Shown: positions 47,105-58,650 of the stretch, in pieces
Position numbering within the stretch: position 1 is the stretch's first letter
Layout: the number at the start of each line of letters is the position of its first letter
Assembly: GCA_036365455.1 (NCBI GenBank)
Contig: JAWQUS010000004.1
Coordinates: 503,501 to 567,500, forward strand
DNA: 64,000 bases
Direction: 5' to 3'
Source of the DNA: Macrosoma leucophasiata
Lineage: Eukaryota > Arthropoda > Insecta > Lepidoptera > Hedylidae
Position numbers and translations under genes: made by a program
Notes under the pieces: model-generated
The model's input: only the letters and a program-made list of their open reading frames with translations
The model's database searches: none
Told to the model about the DNA's origin: nothing

Positions 47105-48339
47105 GAGATAGGCGGCACCGAAAGATGCGGATTAGCGATCGCAGTTTTATCGCGAGACACTGCTGCCCATCCCGCGTTATTGCATTTACTGCAGTCCTAT
47201 CGAATGGTTTAACCTCCTTTGTTCGGTTCACACAAACACCAACGTTCAAAATGAAGATGCGTTGCCATTCCTGAGCCCTAGTGTTTTTTTGCCTCTGTTG
47301 TAGTTATTACGGGACCCATTGGGGCCCACCGTATAGGCGTGAAAATTAATAATCTTAAGTAGGTACCTATGTATTTGAAGCACTTGCAGTACAATATGAA
47401 ATAACAAGACATGGTATTGAGTAATATTAACGCGAATTCCATATGGGCGTTATCACTGATAAACAGCATATTCAGGTCAATATCTACTGATAGCATATCT
47501 TAACATCGCTGCATGTACACTCACACATTGCTCATACAATAATGACATCATTGTGTGCCAGGGGTGGCTAAAATTTTAACTTTGTTTGACTCTACTGACT
47601 ACCTATATATCCAAACAAAAACATAAATATGATAATGGGAGCCAATTTTTAATACTTAGATAATAGTGTCAAGCGGCAGAAGCCCGCCGGCTAGGGCTGC
47701 TAAACTAAGTGATTTGCGGAAACACGTCTTGATTTATGGTGTTTGTTTTGTTGACTTCAAAGGCAAAAGTAATGAGATCTAAATGCTTGGCAAGTTCTGT
47801 AGACATTCCTGAAATTTAACACTCTTAAGTACCTACCTAGTTAAATTTAAAAAACCTCCCTATTGTGAGTCGGACCCGCTCACAAATGGTTCCATACCAA
47901 CACTTATAAATTAAAAACTGCATAAACCATATTTATTCTGTTTAGTATTGTTATAGCGGTTCATGAGATACAGTCTGGTGACAGATAGACAGAAATGGGT
48001 ATGATGTTTTAAATTTTAATAAATAGGAACTAGAATTATTTAAGTTCACATAATATGGAATCTCAAAGCTTGGCTAGTTTTGCTACAGAGTGTCTAGATT
48101 TCCCAACAGGCTTGTTGGTATGTAGTTAATATGGATGGTAAGTGAATAGGTACTGCAGCCTATAGACACCCAAAAGCCAGAGGTCAAAATATACATGTGA
48201 TGCCACCCATTAATAAATGAATTAAAATTAAATGCGGCAAAAAGAAGGTTTAAAGAGTGATGGAGATCATCACTTCCATGTGAACTGCATGCCTGATTGC
48301 CACCTTCATTACATAAAAAAATCAAAGAATTGGTTTAAT

Positions 48340-48605
48340 TTATAAAAGCTCACCCGGCAAACTTTGTATTGCCTCACAGTGAAATAATGTGTCAAAGATT
48401 TGATAGATATGGACTATTTGTATAAGAAAATTAAATTGTGGTTTTTACTATTTCCCTTCAATTTCTTCATATTATCTTATCTTTTAAACCTTCCCTGGAC
48501 TTCCAAAACTTATTCCAAATCAAAATTAGCTAAATCGGTTTAGCCATTCTCGAGTTTTAGCGAGACTAACGAAAAGCAATTGATTTTACATATAGGCATA
48601 TAGAT
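48340..48605 (+). repeat. LINE 3' repeat, same family, near EHD exon 1
   Basis: It begins AAGCTCACCCGGCAAACTTT. It lies about 450 bp inside the EHD intron. Confidence 0.65.
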
Positions 48606-49052
48606 AGATATCATACCTATACAGATGCTAAAGGATATATTAAGTGCAACCTTGTTAAATGTGTTAAGTATCATGTTAAATAACACACCCAAGAAACAAT
48701 GACTATGTCAATTGAAATGGAATTTTTACATTAAATCATTGCAGTACTACTTCCTCATAATAATATGACTTCTATATTTAGGCATATTAGTTATGTAAGT
48801 TAGTAACTGGTCATGTTGAAAATAAGATGTGTGTATACCTTCATCACAAGCAAAAATTTTCTAGATGTTTATTTACTTAATTACATAATTAAATATGAAC
48901 CAATTTGTTCGTTTTGTCCTCTTTTGTTAGCTTTTTATATTCAAATTAAAAGCTTTTTGATTAACAGAGAACACATTTCATATAGTAACAGAATCACATA
49001 TCATTTAATAATGTACTAAATTTTATTTTAACACAGTATAAAAGACACTTAC

Positions 49053-50277
49053 CTTGAATTAGCGGCTCCGATACAATGTTGGCTTCTTCCTGCGGGATCA
49101 TAGACATGAGGCGGGAGATGTCTGAGGCCAGCATATTGTCCACCACTTCTAGCAGCTTCGGCTTAAGCGGGTGGAACTTCGTAAAGTCATGATTAGCCAA
49201 TGTCTCCTGCATCTTCTTTATATCTGGGAAATCGCCCGGCGAGATCTGTTGCTCACGTTGAATCCTATCATAGACCTGAGCCAGATTCTTTATCAAATCC
49301 TTCTTCTTACCATCTTTACCAAACATAGAGGGCATTTCCTTGCGTAACTCACTAACTATGTAAGCGTGGACTTTAGCGAGCCGTGCCCTCTTGATCAGGT
49401 CGTTTAATTTGCGCAGGGCGGCGTTACGAGGCAGGGACTGCATGTCTCTAAAAAGATCCTGCTCTTCATCCTCAAAGAGCCTTCTGTTGACATCGTACCG
49501 CAACGGCTGGTCCCAGAAGGAACCGATATAGACTCGGGCCACCTCAGGTGTTTGTAGCACCTTCCCCAGTGACCACATGAGCGCGCCATACACCCGCATC
49601 AGCTGCTGGTGGTCGATCATATCGGCTTTGTTCAGAACGATGCGGATCTTGTCGTCGTGGCCTCGCAGCGCCTCGATACTCCGTCTGAACTCGTCAGAGA
49701 TATCCAGCTTGTGGGCATCGAACAACAGGATTATCCTGTCGACACGTTCCGCGAACCATTCAAGTACTCCCGTGAAGTCGTACCCTCGGTCCACCCGCTG
49801 CTTCTCTCCGGACAGAATACCGGGCGTGTCCACGATCGAAATACCTTTGAGCACCGGCGACTGCACCGTCGAACATTGGAATCGGTTAAGAAAAGCATTT
49901 CCGAATTTACTGAGCGGTCTGAACTGTTTCTTAGGGTCCACTACCAGCGCGTTGCCGGGTATGACGCCCTCCTTCTCGTCAAACATAACCGCTATGAACC
50001 GATCTGTGGTCGGCTCCGGCCCAATCCTGATGCCCGGGAAATCTCGCTCGAGCAGGTATTTTATGAAGGTCGTTTTACCGGTCGAGTACTGCCCCACCAG
50101 CAGGATCATCGGTTTAGCGTCGAAGTCCGGTTCCTCGAGCTGCGGCGAGTGGAAGTCGTGGAACTGATAGTGCAGCTCCAGCGGCAGCAGCTTCGTTCTG
50201 TAAATCCTTTTGAGACCCTCGACAACATTTTCGATGCTTTCCGATTTTTCACCTTCTTTTTTCAACCAGCTGAACAT
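49053..50277 (-). CDS. EHD1: EH domain-containing protein (EHD/Past1 family), first coding exon
   Basis: EHD proteins are dynamin-like ATPases that oligomerise on endosomal membranes and drive tubulation and recycling. This exon encodes residues 1-408. It starts MFSWLKK, the usual EHD N-terminus, at the ATG complementary to 50275-50277. Visible motifs are the P-loop GQYSTGKT (about residues 62-69), the switch region RIGPEPTTDRF (about 84-94), DTPG (150-153) and NKAD (216-219). The helical domain follows and ends at SEPLIQG. The exon ends in a clean donor, AAG|GTAAGT, at 49053/49052. Reading on past it only adds a short non-homologous tail before a stop, so I place the boundary at the donor. 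The joined codon gives GGAF with the exon at 380-550, as in EHD1-4. The usual family length is about 530-550 aa, so about 70 residues lie outside the window. Long antisense open frames over this exon are shadows. Confidence 0.96.
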
Positions 50278-51218
50278 TGTAACGGTTACACGTTGTTCGT
50301 CGGGACGTTATACGCACTGATTCACTCACTGCACCACTTATATGAAAAAATTATAACAATTCTAGCGATACCACCGCGACCATCCTCCTGCACAAAAATG
50401 AAATAAAATGAAATGACGTGAAATGAAATGACCTATGACGTGACAACATTGGTGTTGCTAGCATGAAGATTAAATAACTTTTATTTTCTTTCATTTCTTT
50501 GGCTTTCGATTCTAATTATTGCCGCCAATTCAAACGAAATAGCATTGTATAAAATAAGATAACTCAAACAATAAATGATGAAACTACAAAATGCGTAAGT
50601 CGTAAAGTATTATTATTAATGTCTGTTATCATTAGATATTACTTCACATTACGCATCACTCGCATCACTCTGTAACACGAACCAATCTAGTCATCAATAA
50701 AACCACAATACAAAGCTAACGTACAACACTAGTAACCACAGAGAAAATAGAATTAAAGAAGTGGGAGTGTTCCATTAATCGACCTTAACGACCGTAACAC
50801 CTTATATAAGTATCGTTCCACTTGGGGCTCGTGGGTGTGGCGAGTGCAGCGGTCATTCGACGTCATAAATAACGACTGTCCGGGACCGCATCGCCCAAAA
50901 AATCGGAGGGTCGGGAATTCGAAAAAATAACGATTTCACTATGCCACTATAAATATAGCAAGGACACAGCAGCGCTCAGGAAGGTGTGCGTTCCACCTAT
51001 AAGATTTACGTTAGTGGAACGGCAATTTCAGCGGTCGTGGTCGTTGTGGTCGATTAATGGAACGTGCCCACCGTCAAGTGTCAAAGTGTCTCCAGCTGAC
51101 ATTGACATGTTTATGTACAATTTTAATCAATTTTTCCTTACTGCCGCATGGTCGCTGCGTATTTACGTTATGTATTTACTATGATTTTGAAAAAACGAGG
51201 AATAAACAGTAAACAAAA
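50278..51218. promoter_or_regulatory. Shared 5' intergenic region of EHD and DPH3
   Basis: The two genes point away from each other across 941 bp, so both promoters should lie here. On the EHD side, 50390-50445 has repeated AAATGA and two TGACGTG sites. On the DPH3 side, 51074-51110 has GTCAAGTGTCAAAGTG and GCTGACATTGACATG. An inverted-repeat element fills 50769-51063. No TATA box stands out. Confidence 0.5.
50769..51063. mobile_element. MITE-like inverted-repeat element between EHD and DPH3
   Basis: The ends are GTTCCATTAATCGACC...AACGACC at the left and its reverse complement (GGTCGTTGTGGTCGATTAATGGAAC) at the right, about 25 bp with few mismatches. There is no coding capacity. I could not define a target duplication. 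The element separates two promoter-proximal regions. Confidence 0.6.
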
Positions 51219-52552
51219 ATGACTATATTTCACGACGAAATTGAAATAGAAGATTTTGAATACGATGAGGACGATGAAATGTATTACTACCCATGTCCAT
51301 GCGGAGACAGATTTCAAATAAGTAAGGTTGGTTATAATTAGGTGTACCTTTACGATATAATATTTTGTTGTATTTGCTGTGTTATAAACGCTAGATTGTG
51401 TTTCACAGGAGGAACTAATGGCTGGGGAGGAGGTAGCTACTTGCCCCAGTTGTTCTTTAGTTGTTAAAGTCATTTACGATCTGGTGAGTCACTTTTATTG
51501 GAACCTTTTAAATCCATGCTCTTTGCCTATCCCGTAAGAGATTTGAGTTGGTCTGAAGATACATTAAATTGAATCAGTATCTTATTATATTCATAAGTAT
51601 AGGTACATATTATTCTGTGTGATTTTTTTAGAATAACATAGCTTGTGATTGTGTGCAATTAGAATCTAGTTAGAAATGATAAATAGATGAAGTACATAGA
51701 CATTGTTAACTCTACAGTGGCAGAGAAGACTGAAACTTGCTCTTTATTTAAATAAAAATATTAGAAAAACCTAGAGTTCATATGACAGCCAAGTATAATG
51801 GTATGAAGTGAAAAGATTAACAGAAGTATCAGTAAGCTATCAATATATTGTTATATTTGGAAAACTGCTAAACATGACAAGTTTCTTGTTTCATGTTGAC
51901 ATTTGAATATACCTGTTCTGGCCACCTGTTTTTCAGGTTCTTTTGACACAGGCACCAGTTCTTCACAAACAGTTATTGTACCTAATCAATATCATAATTA
52001 CCCCTTATGTAAGCCTTATGTTTGTGGAGAAAAATAAAGTTTGTTTTATTATAATTTCACTCATTTACTTTTAAACTTATTTAAGCTTTTTTTTACATAA
52101 AACTCTAACTTATAAAGTTAGTAACAAAAACAAATATATATATGAAAAAAAAAATTGCTCACCGCCAGCAGCGGGAACAGAGTCCAAGCTACCAGTGGTT
52201 AGGGACACAGAGAGAGGAAACATATCCCTCGCACTTTTTATTGATCCTACTTGAGAACAGATCGATTTCTGGCGGACCCAATGCAAATATTTTTAAGAAT
52301 AAATAGGTGGCCATGACCTCTAAGAGATTAATGTGCTGGGCCGCCTTGGCTTGACAGGCTGCAGCTAATGTTATTTTTATAATATAATTTAATCTAAAAT
52401 ATTTTATAAATAAACCTATCAAAGATCCCAGCAACAATATTTTTGGACCAGAAATTACCTAAGTTGAACTTTTCATATTTTAGGAAAAATTCAAAGCGGA
52501 AGCAGAAGAAGTACACAATGAGGATGGTGAAAAGGAAGCTGTGAAGGCCTAA
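51219..52552 (+). CDS. DPH3: DPH3 / CSL zinc-finger protein (diphthamide biosynthesis protein 3, Kti11)
   Basis: DPH3 is a small iron/zinc protein. It passes electrons to the Dph1-Dph2 enzyme that makes diphthamide on elongation factor 2, and it works with Elongator in wobble-uridine modification. There are three exons: 51219-51326, 51409-51483 and 52484-52552. The donors are AAG|GTTGGT and CTG|GTGAGT, the acceptors CACAG|GAG and TTTAG|GAA, and all junctions are phase 0. The 83-aa product begins [19 protein letters not shown], very close to the human start. It carries PCPCG (Cys26, Cys28) and TCPSC (Cys48, Cys51), the four metal ligands of the CSL finger. The C-terminal exon is acidic and divergent, as in other species. 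The first intron is 82 bp, the second about 1 kb. The gene is head-to-head with EHD. Confidence 0.95.
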
Positions 52553-52699
52553 CTCTAACTACCTTGCAATTTCTTTGAAAGATATTGCGCAATAAGCAAC
52601 TGATCTACAAGATGCAGGCATATTGTGAGGTCCTCTGTTTGTGAAGAAATGTCTCAGCTACAGTATTGATCGCTCCAATCTGTGATTCTGTGTGATACT

Positions 52700-52705
52700 A
52701 ATAAA
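52700..52705 (+). terminator. Candidate DPH3 polyadenylation signal AATAAA
   Basis: This AATAAA lies about 150 bp after the DPH3 stop codon. A second AATAAA lies near 52780. Either would give a short 3' UTR. Confidence 0.5.
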
Positions 52706-53537
52706 ATTATTACACACAAATAATTGTATTATAATTTTAAAAAGATTTGCTTATGTTATCAATTAGTTGTTTCTGTCCAATAAAATTGCAAAGCATAAGC
52801 CTTCGCAAACTGATGCCATATAGCCATTTTAATGTTTTCTGACTATGATAGTAGTTGTATATTTTCACGTGTAAATCAAAATTGATCTTTAAAAGATAAG
52901 TTCATTTCTCTCCATGTAAAAATGCTAAGGACAATGTCCATGTTGGGCCCGCACTTTGTACATATCAAAAGATAGAGAAAAATCCTCAAAATATTTGAAT
53001 CATTGTTTTATTTTGCCAAAAATATTTTTATGTGGTTTTTGTATGACAACAAGTTAGGACTATCATGAAGGTAAAATAAAAACGATTTGAATAGCTGAAA
53101 ATGATTTACTATTTTATGCTTCTTCTCTCAATATAATGTACAAGGTGCGGACCCAAGCCAGGGGGTAGAAGTAATATTTCATAGCTTCTGTGGCCTGGCT
53201 ACGATTCAATGTCTTTGGGGACATCGAAGGTATTGTTTGTGCAATTATGGACGAAGTGGTAATGACGGAAGTATATCCTGAAGGACGGCACGGTTGGTGC
53301 GAAAGGGGAGCATCGATACAGGCTGACGCGTGTCACGCGCTTTGTATGAGATATTAGCCTAATCTGTATGCCATATTTCTAAACCTTGCGGGGATAACCT
53401 GCCTGTCCATACATCTCTCTTGGCTCTTTACACGCCCGAAGACTGCCCTAAGACTGGTTAATGAGCCCTGTGGCTAAGACTTGCGGCAATCCCTTTATTA
53501 ACTAGATCCGTGGAGGGCCTGAGTAGAAGGCTGGGTG

Positions 53538-53577
53538 ACAAACACCACTTCAATTATATAATTGAAGTGGTGTTTGT
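53538..53577. repeat. Perfect 40-bp palindrome
   Basis: The arms are 20 bases each with no spacer (ACAAACACCACTTCAATTAT and its complement). It lies in intergenic sequence downstream of DPH3. Confidence 0.85.
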
Positions 53578-54240
53578 GGCCAGTCTGACTTTGGATACAG
53601 TGCTATATTTATAAGGACTGATTAAAATAAAACAATTATGTCTGTACTTATATATTTAGTGATCTATTTTACACTCTTAAAAACACATCTTAAATTATAT
53701 TGCAATATTATATAATAGTATATGTATATGACAACAGTAGATAAATACTAAAGGGAATAAATAACTTAAATCTCAATAGGTTACAATCAAATGCGGTTTG
53801 ACTAGCTAAGTATTCATTTTACTACTCGCCTATCTATATTCGAGCTATCTCTCAAGTATAATATTGTCATGTTTTATTACGATTATTAACATGATCGGTT
53901 ATAATAGGCTGCGGATCCATTAGGCAAACAGACTGATTCTTGAGTTGCAAACTCGAACTCGATTCTGCAGTGTTCTATTTTCTAATATATAAAAAATGAA
54001 TAAGCAATACTGTAGCCTTTAAACATCTGCATGAGACCAGAGATTTCAATGTACATGCGCTACCACTCCTGAGGCTAGCTTCTGTACCGGCAATTGCAGG
54101 GCCGTACATCACTACACAGAATATCGCTCACTCAATAATATACTGACAAGCGAAACGATACGTAATTACTTACGTTAGGGGTTACAAGTTAAAATATTAA
54201 CAATAGCATAATTTGAACTATTTTATTTAATTATAGAGCA

Positions 54241-54519
54241 TTAATGGAAGTGGCAAAGAAGCATGCAGCTCACATTGATGTTAAGTGATGACTGCAGCCT
54301 ATAGACCCACAAAGACCAAGATCAAAATTCAGATGCATTACCACTCCTGAAGCCTAAGGTGTTATGCCCCTTGCCGGAAATTACAGGGCCGTATGTACAC
54401 CTGACCGGAACAATATAGTACTAAACACTACCATTTAGCGGTAAGTATATTATTATTAAGTAGTGCCTATTAATAGGTGGTGCCTACGACCTCGAACTCC
54501 GTCACTGGAGCCATCAGTA
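54241..54519 (-). repeat. Retroposon family R copy
   Basis: It is full length but diverged, with a small internal duplication (GTGCCTATTAATAGGTGGTG). Confidence 0.8.
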
Positions 54520-54973
54520 AAAAAATATATATATTTAGCGGAGTTTATCGGCAAATGAACAGCCTGATTAAAATTATGTGAGTATATTTACACTGCGATC
54601 CGAACACCGATTGAATAATGTGTGAAATCACTCACTATCTTAAATAACCGAATGGTCCGCAGCCTATACATTATAGTGGAAAACAATATTTGATGTCAAT
54701 CATTAAAATATTATGAGCCAGCCACCTGATTAATTATCTGAGTAATGAATAAAGTGATATAACAGAATAATATTTTATTCTTATAGATTAAATACTAAAA
54801 TAATATTTTGTAATATCACTCAGTACATTCAGATATTCAGAACTGGTAAAACAAGCTGTAAATATTAAATACATTTAAAAAGCTTACATGTATAATTATT
54901 TCGGGTTTAAAGGTACAACTGATACACCATAGGCACACATAGTAGGGGACTATTAAATGGGGACCGACCGCCT

Positions 54974-55262
54974 ATTTTTTTTTTATGTAATCGAAGTGGT
55001 AAACAAGCATGCAGTTCACATTGATGTTAAGTGATGACTGCAGCCTATAGACACCCACACAAAGACCACGATCAAAATGCAGATGCGTTACCACTCCTGA
55101 GGCCTAAGGTGTTATGCCTCTGTGCCGGAAATTACAGGGCCATACATTACCACCCGACCGGAACACGATAGCGCTGAACACTACCATTTAGCGGCAAGTA
55201 TATTAGGTAATGCGGTGGTGCCTACGCCCGCGAGCTCCGTCACTGGAGCTCTACCACCAGTA
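54974..55262 (-). repeat. Retroposon family R, full-length copy
   Basis: This is one of the best-preserved copies. It ends GAGCTCTACCACCAGTAAAA. Confidence 0.85.
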
Positions 55263-55281
55263 AAAAATTGTAATGCTTTTC

Positions 55282-55440
55282 TCATGCTTTCGTGACGCTT
55301 TCAATAAAATTATGGCGTTGTTTTGACAGTTTCGTACCGCGTAGTAAAACATTTTAAGTATGTACCTGCTTACCAAAACACTTTTGGGGAAAAGTTAGAG
55401 GGAACGAGGTTGACAGAATGGCGTCATAATCGACAGCATT
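55282..55440. repeat. Dispersed copy of the 46990-47104 repeat
   Basis: It shares ATGCTTTCGT, GTTTCGTACCGCG, TAAAACATTTTAAGTA and GTCATAATCG in the same order as the copy near 47 kb. It lacks the right inverted end. Confidence 0.5.
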
Positions 55441-57374
55441 TGTGTTGGGCGGTCGGTCCCCAGGACGAAACGATGACTGATGGTTTCGAAATTGAATTGG
55501 TTTGGAAAAGAAGGAAATGTTAATGTCAAACATGCTCAAGCATTTTTAAGTCTATTTTAATTTGACCCAAACACATTCATTTCAGCAACATGATTTTGTT
55601 GCATACACCTAATAGCTCAAAATACATTAGAGTATACCTTAATAATTTTCACAAATATTCATGTGGTTTCGTCAACTAATATATTATTATAGTGGAATCC
55701 TCTTTGATACGATAAAATATTATCTGATACTAAATAAATATTAGAATTATTTTCACAGGAGATTTGGGTTTTACACAATGGAAGGATATAATATTTAATC
55801 TAAATCATTTTTTTATTAATAAAAAAATTAATCCCTAAACGTTTAAATAAATTTCAGACACTAATAAAGCTGTATAATAGTATTCAAGCAAGCATAAGCA
55901 TTAACTAATGGAATGAAATACATAATACTAATACATAAACATATAGGATACATGTCACATTTTTCCGTCAATACACAATTATATTAAAAGCAATCAAACA
56001 TAAATATCATTAGCAGCTGATTTCCATCTTACTGACCAATTTCGTATATATTTCTTACTGACCAATATAGAGATTATTTGTTACATTACAGTATTGAGAA
56101 TCAATAAACTTGATTCGCCTATATAGATATTACTCAGTAACTGATCAGCATTTATCTCACTAAACAATCAGCATATTGCGCAATAACACATGAGAGTGAA
56201 ATATTTTTCAAGAAAAATGGAAAGAAACATTTTACTTCAGGTAGGACTTGAACTATTGTGGTCTACCGTGGTCTATGTGGACTACGATAGCTCAGTTGGG
56301 AGAGCGGCCGGATTAGAGATCCCAGTGATTATGAGTTCATGTCCCGCTTGAAGTCAAATTTTTCTTTCCAAGTTTCTTGAAAACGTCACATAGGTAGTGT
56401 GCAAAAGAGATAACGCTCTACAGAGCCGAAATATTTTTCCTTAAGTTGAATTGCTGTATTTCTTGGTGGGGATTGTACATGCACATAATACTTATGTCAG
56501 GTAAAATCACCAAAGGAGAATGATACTGTTCCATACATTTCTGGGCCCAGGTGTTAACACTGTACAAATTATGTAATTTACAAATAACTATAAAATAAAT
56601 AATTTGAAATTCGGACATTTTTGGAATTGCCAGTAAATGAAGTATATTTTTTTATTATATATATCTTTGCAATTGCAATTTGTTCTAAGTATATAATAAT
56701 ATGATCAAGTAAAAGTTGGGTTAGATTGCTAATTAATGGTAAGGTAATGAGTTAACCAGTAACAATTTTGAGGGCCCAAAATTACCCGTCTCCTTTGAAA
56801 AGTTAACTATGTCCTCTATTGTTTCTCTTACAGGCATTATATTTAAGTAGTATTATCGTAATACGTTAAACGTTGTTTTTATATTACAATAAAGCAAATA
56901 CTTTACAAATTGTTGACAAATATTTTGTAGAAGTGGTGCTCTCATTAAAGTAATTTTTACAAATATCATCGTGCAGTATTTAGAAAAATATTGGTGGGTG
57001 TGTTCTTAATATTATCATCAGATAAATTGAGATCATTTTTCTTTATTCGCACAAGATCCGACCAAACACTTACAATTACATTTAATGTTATTTTATTTTA
57101 TACTCTATATTATTATCACAATTCGTGATTTGGAAAGTCAACTATCGAATAAATCACATAGTCATTTATTTCAGACCTAAATTGATCAAGATGCGGCTCA
57201 AGCCATTATTAGGCCCTAAACTTTATATATAAAATAAAATATGCATAGGTATATTAATTAGGTAATTAGGTATAAACCGTACTCAAGCGAATGTGAAAAT
57301 ATTTCACGGCTTGAACATATAATATTGGCTCAAAGCTTTTGTCAGTGTATATTATTTTATTCTATTGACTTACC
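55441..57374. other. Intergenic AT-rich region
   Basis: Apart from the SINE C copy and a short MITE H piece at 56388-56430 I see nothing. Confidence 0.4.
56225..56370 (+). repeat. tRNA-like SINE family C copy
   Basis: GATAGCTCAGTTGGGAGAGC is A-box-like. The B-box (GAGTTCATGTCCCGC) is mutated. CTTGAAGTCAAATTTTTCTT follows, as in the 22.4-kb copy. Confidence 0.55.
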
Positions 57375-57575
57375 GAGCTTAGGTAGGAGACGCCGGCTTA
57401 TTTCGGGTCTGTAGAGCGTTATCTCTTTCGCACCTAACCTATGTGACTATTTTGCTCAAGTTTTGTCCAGTACGGGACTATCATTGCTTACGTAGGCAGT
57501 GTGCAGCAGAGATAACGCTCTACGAAGTCGAAACTAGCCGATTGCCTCTTTCATAGGCTCGACATGCAATTGATC
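57375..57575. mobile_element. MITE family H copy
   Basis: It aligns with 11663-11868: TCGGGTCTGTAGAGCGTTAT, then TACGTAGGCAGTGTGCAGC and the complement motif. The outermost terminal bases are degraded (CTCGACATGCAATTGAT at the right). Confidence 0.75.
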
Positions 57576-57769
57576 TTGTTGGATAATGTAATATTTTTTA
57601 AATATAGAAATATCGCCCGATAAATCTAACTTATATATCAAAATAAAATATATTTAAAGCTACTACTTAACTAAACATAACAACTTCATTTTTTGTTCTA
57701 CACTGGAGTCTCATATGAATAAACCATACTGACACAACTGATTGTATTATAATGTGTATTTGAACCTTA

Positions 57770-57955
57770 ACGACCTTACCGGAAAGCGAAGCTTGGTGCG
57801 GCCTCCCACAAGATGGACCGACGACCTGGTGAAGGTCGCGGGCAATCGCTGGATGAGGGCGGCCCAGGACCGTTCGTTGTGGCATTCTTTGGGGGAGGCC
57901 TTTGTTCAGCGGTGGACGTATTTTGGCTGAAATGATGATGATGATGAACCTTAAC
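57770..57955 (+). pseudogene. LINE reverse-transcriptase C-terminus and tail
   Basis: The frame ending at 57930 reads RPPTRWTDDLVKVAGNRWMR and SLWHSLGEAFVQRWTYFG, the familiar C-terminal end of RTE-type LINE polyproteins in insects. ATGATGATGATGATG follows. It is a 5'-truncated remnant. A worse copy lies at 60590-60670 in arfaptin intron 4. Confidence 0.75.
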
Positions 57956-57981
57956 GAACGTAAGGCAATTAAATGAAGACT

Positions 57982-58216
57982 ATATTTGCGGATTTTCTCG
58001 CGTATACAACACTTCCAACTTCTTATACCCGACGTTTCGGTCGCTTTCCAGCTACCGTGGGCGGGCACGGGCAGACTAATTAGACGATGTTTTGCCTAGT
58101 TTTATACCGAATATAAGATCGTATAGTCGGGTATAAGAAAAAGTTGGGAGTGTTGTATACGCGAGAAAATCCGCAAATATAATTTCTAAGACGTGTGAAG
58201 CTCGCGAAAACGTTAA
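57982..58216. mobile_element. Retroposon family P, copy 2, hairpin form
   Basis: It has two inverted arms (TTTGCGGATTTTCTCGCGTA ... ACCCGACG and complement) around a short core that contains the complement of GACCGAAACGTCGGG. It is flanked by an imperfect ~13-bp repeat (TTAAATGAAGACT and TTAATTGGAGACT). Confidence 0.6.
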
Positions 58217-58412
58217 TTGGAGACTCTTTGTTATCACAAATGTGAGTGGAAGTCCTTAACAGTTCCAGTAAGAGAGCAAAAAGTCTATCTTAGCATTTAG
58301 TATCATATTGTGAAACACAAGATATTTTCATTTGTAAGAGGACATTTTATTAATATTATGAATACTTTTAGTACAGGATCAATTCTAGAATCACGAAAAT
58401 AATCAATTGCAC

Positions 58413-58650
58413 CTGTACGGGCTAATGCACCGCACATTAGTTGGATCAGCATTTTACACAATACGCCTCATTGCAACATTTGTTGGGATCTAACGCAAAC
58501 ATTGATCCGGCTCGAAGGACCAATGTTTGGGTTATACCCCAAAGAATTACTGAATGCGAATTGAATATAATAATAAAAGAAGTATGTTGAAATGAGGAAT
58601 ATTGTGTAAAATGCTGATCTAACTAATGTGCGGTGCATTAGCCCGTACAG
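58413..58650. repeat. 59-bp inverted repeat with 120-base spacer
   Basis: Arms 58413-58471 and 58592-58650 pair with three mismatches (CTGTACGGGCTAATGCACCG at the outer end). The spacer is AT-rich and shows no gene. Confidence 0.88.

Larger units (their letters stand above)
551..49052 (-). other. Giant intron of the EHD gene, filled with mobile sequence
   Basis: This interval lies between the donor at 49052 and the acceptor at 551-553 of the two EHD exons. The phase is 1 on both sides and the joined codon restores a conserved GG. I found no other host exon inside it. It consists of repeats and AT-rich unique sequence, described in separate entries. The link between the exons is by homology and phase only. 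Confidence 0.75.
52560..54240. other. Intergenic region downstream of DPH3
   Basis: After the DPH3 3' UTR, 53130-53530 is GC-richer than its surroundings and repeat-like but unassigned. The 40-bp palindrome follows, and then a faint retroposon R piece at 54000-54120. Confidence 0.4.

Noticed and set aside
49577..50406. Two long plus-strand open frames (196 and 265 codons)
   Set aside because: They lie antisense to the EHD exon, whose protein is conserved. Their products look like nothing known and are shadows of GC-rich coding sequence.
57667..58068. 133-codon minus-strand frame
   Set aside because: It is antisense to a LINE remnant and part of the Penelope-like copy.
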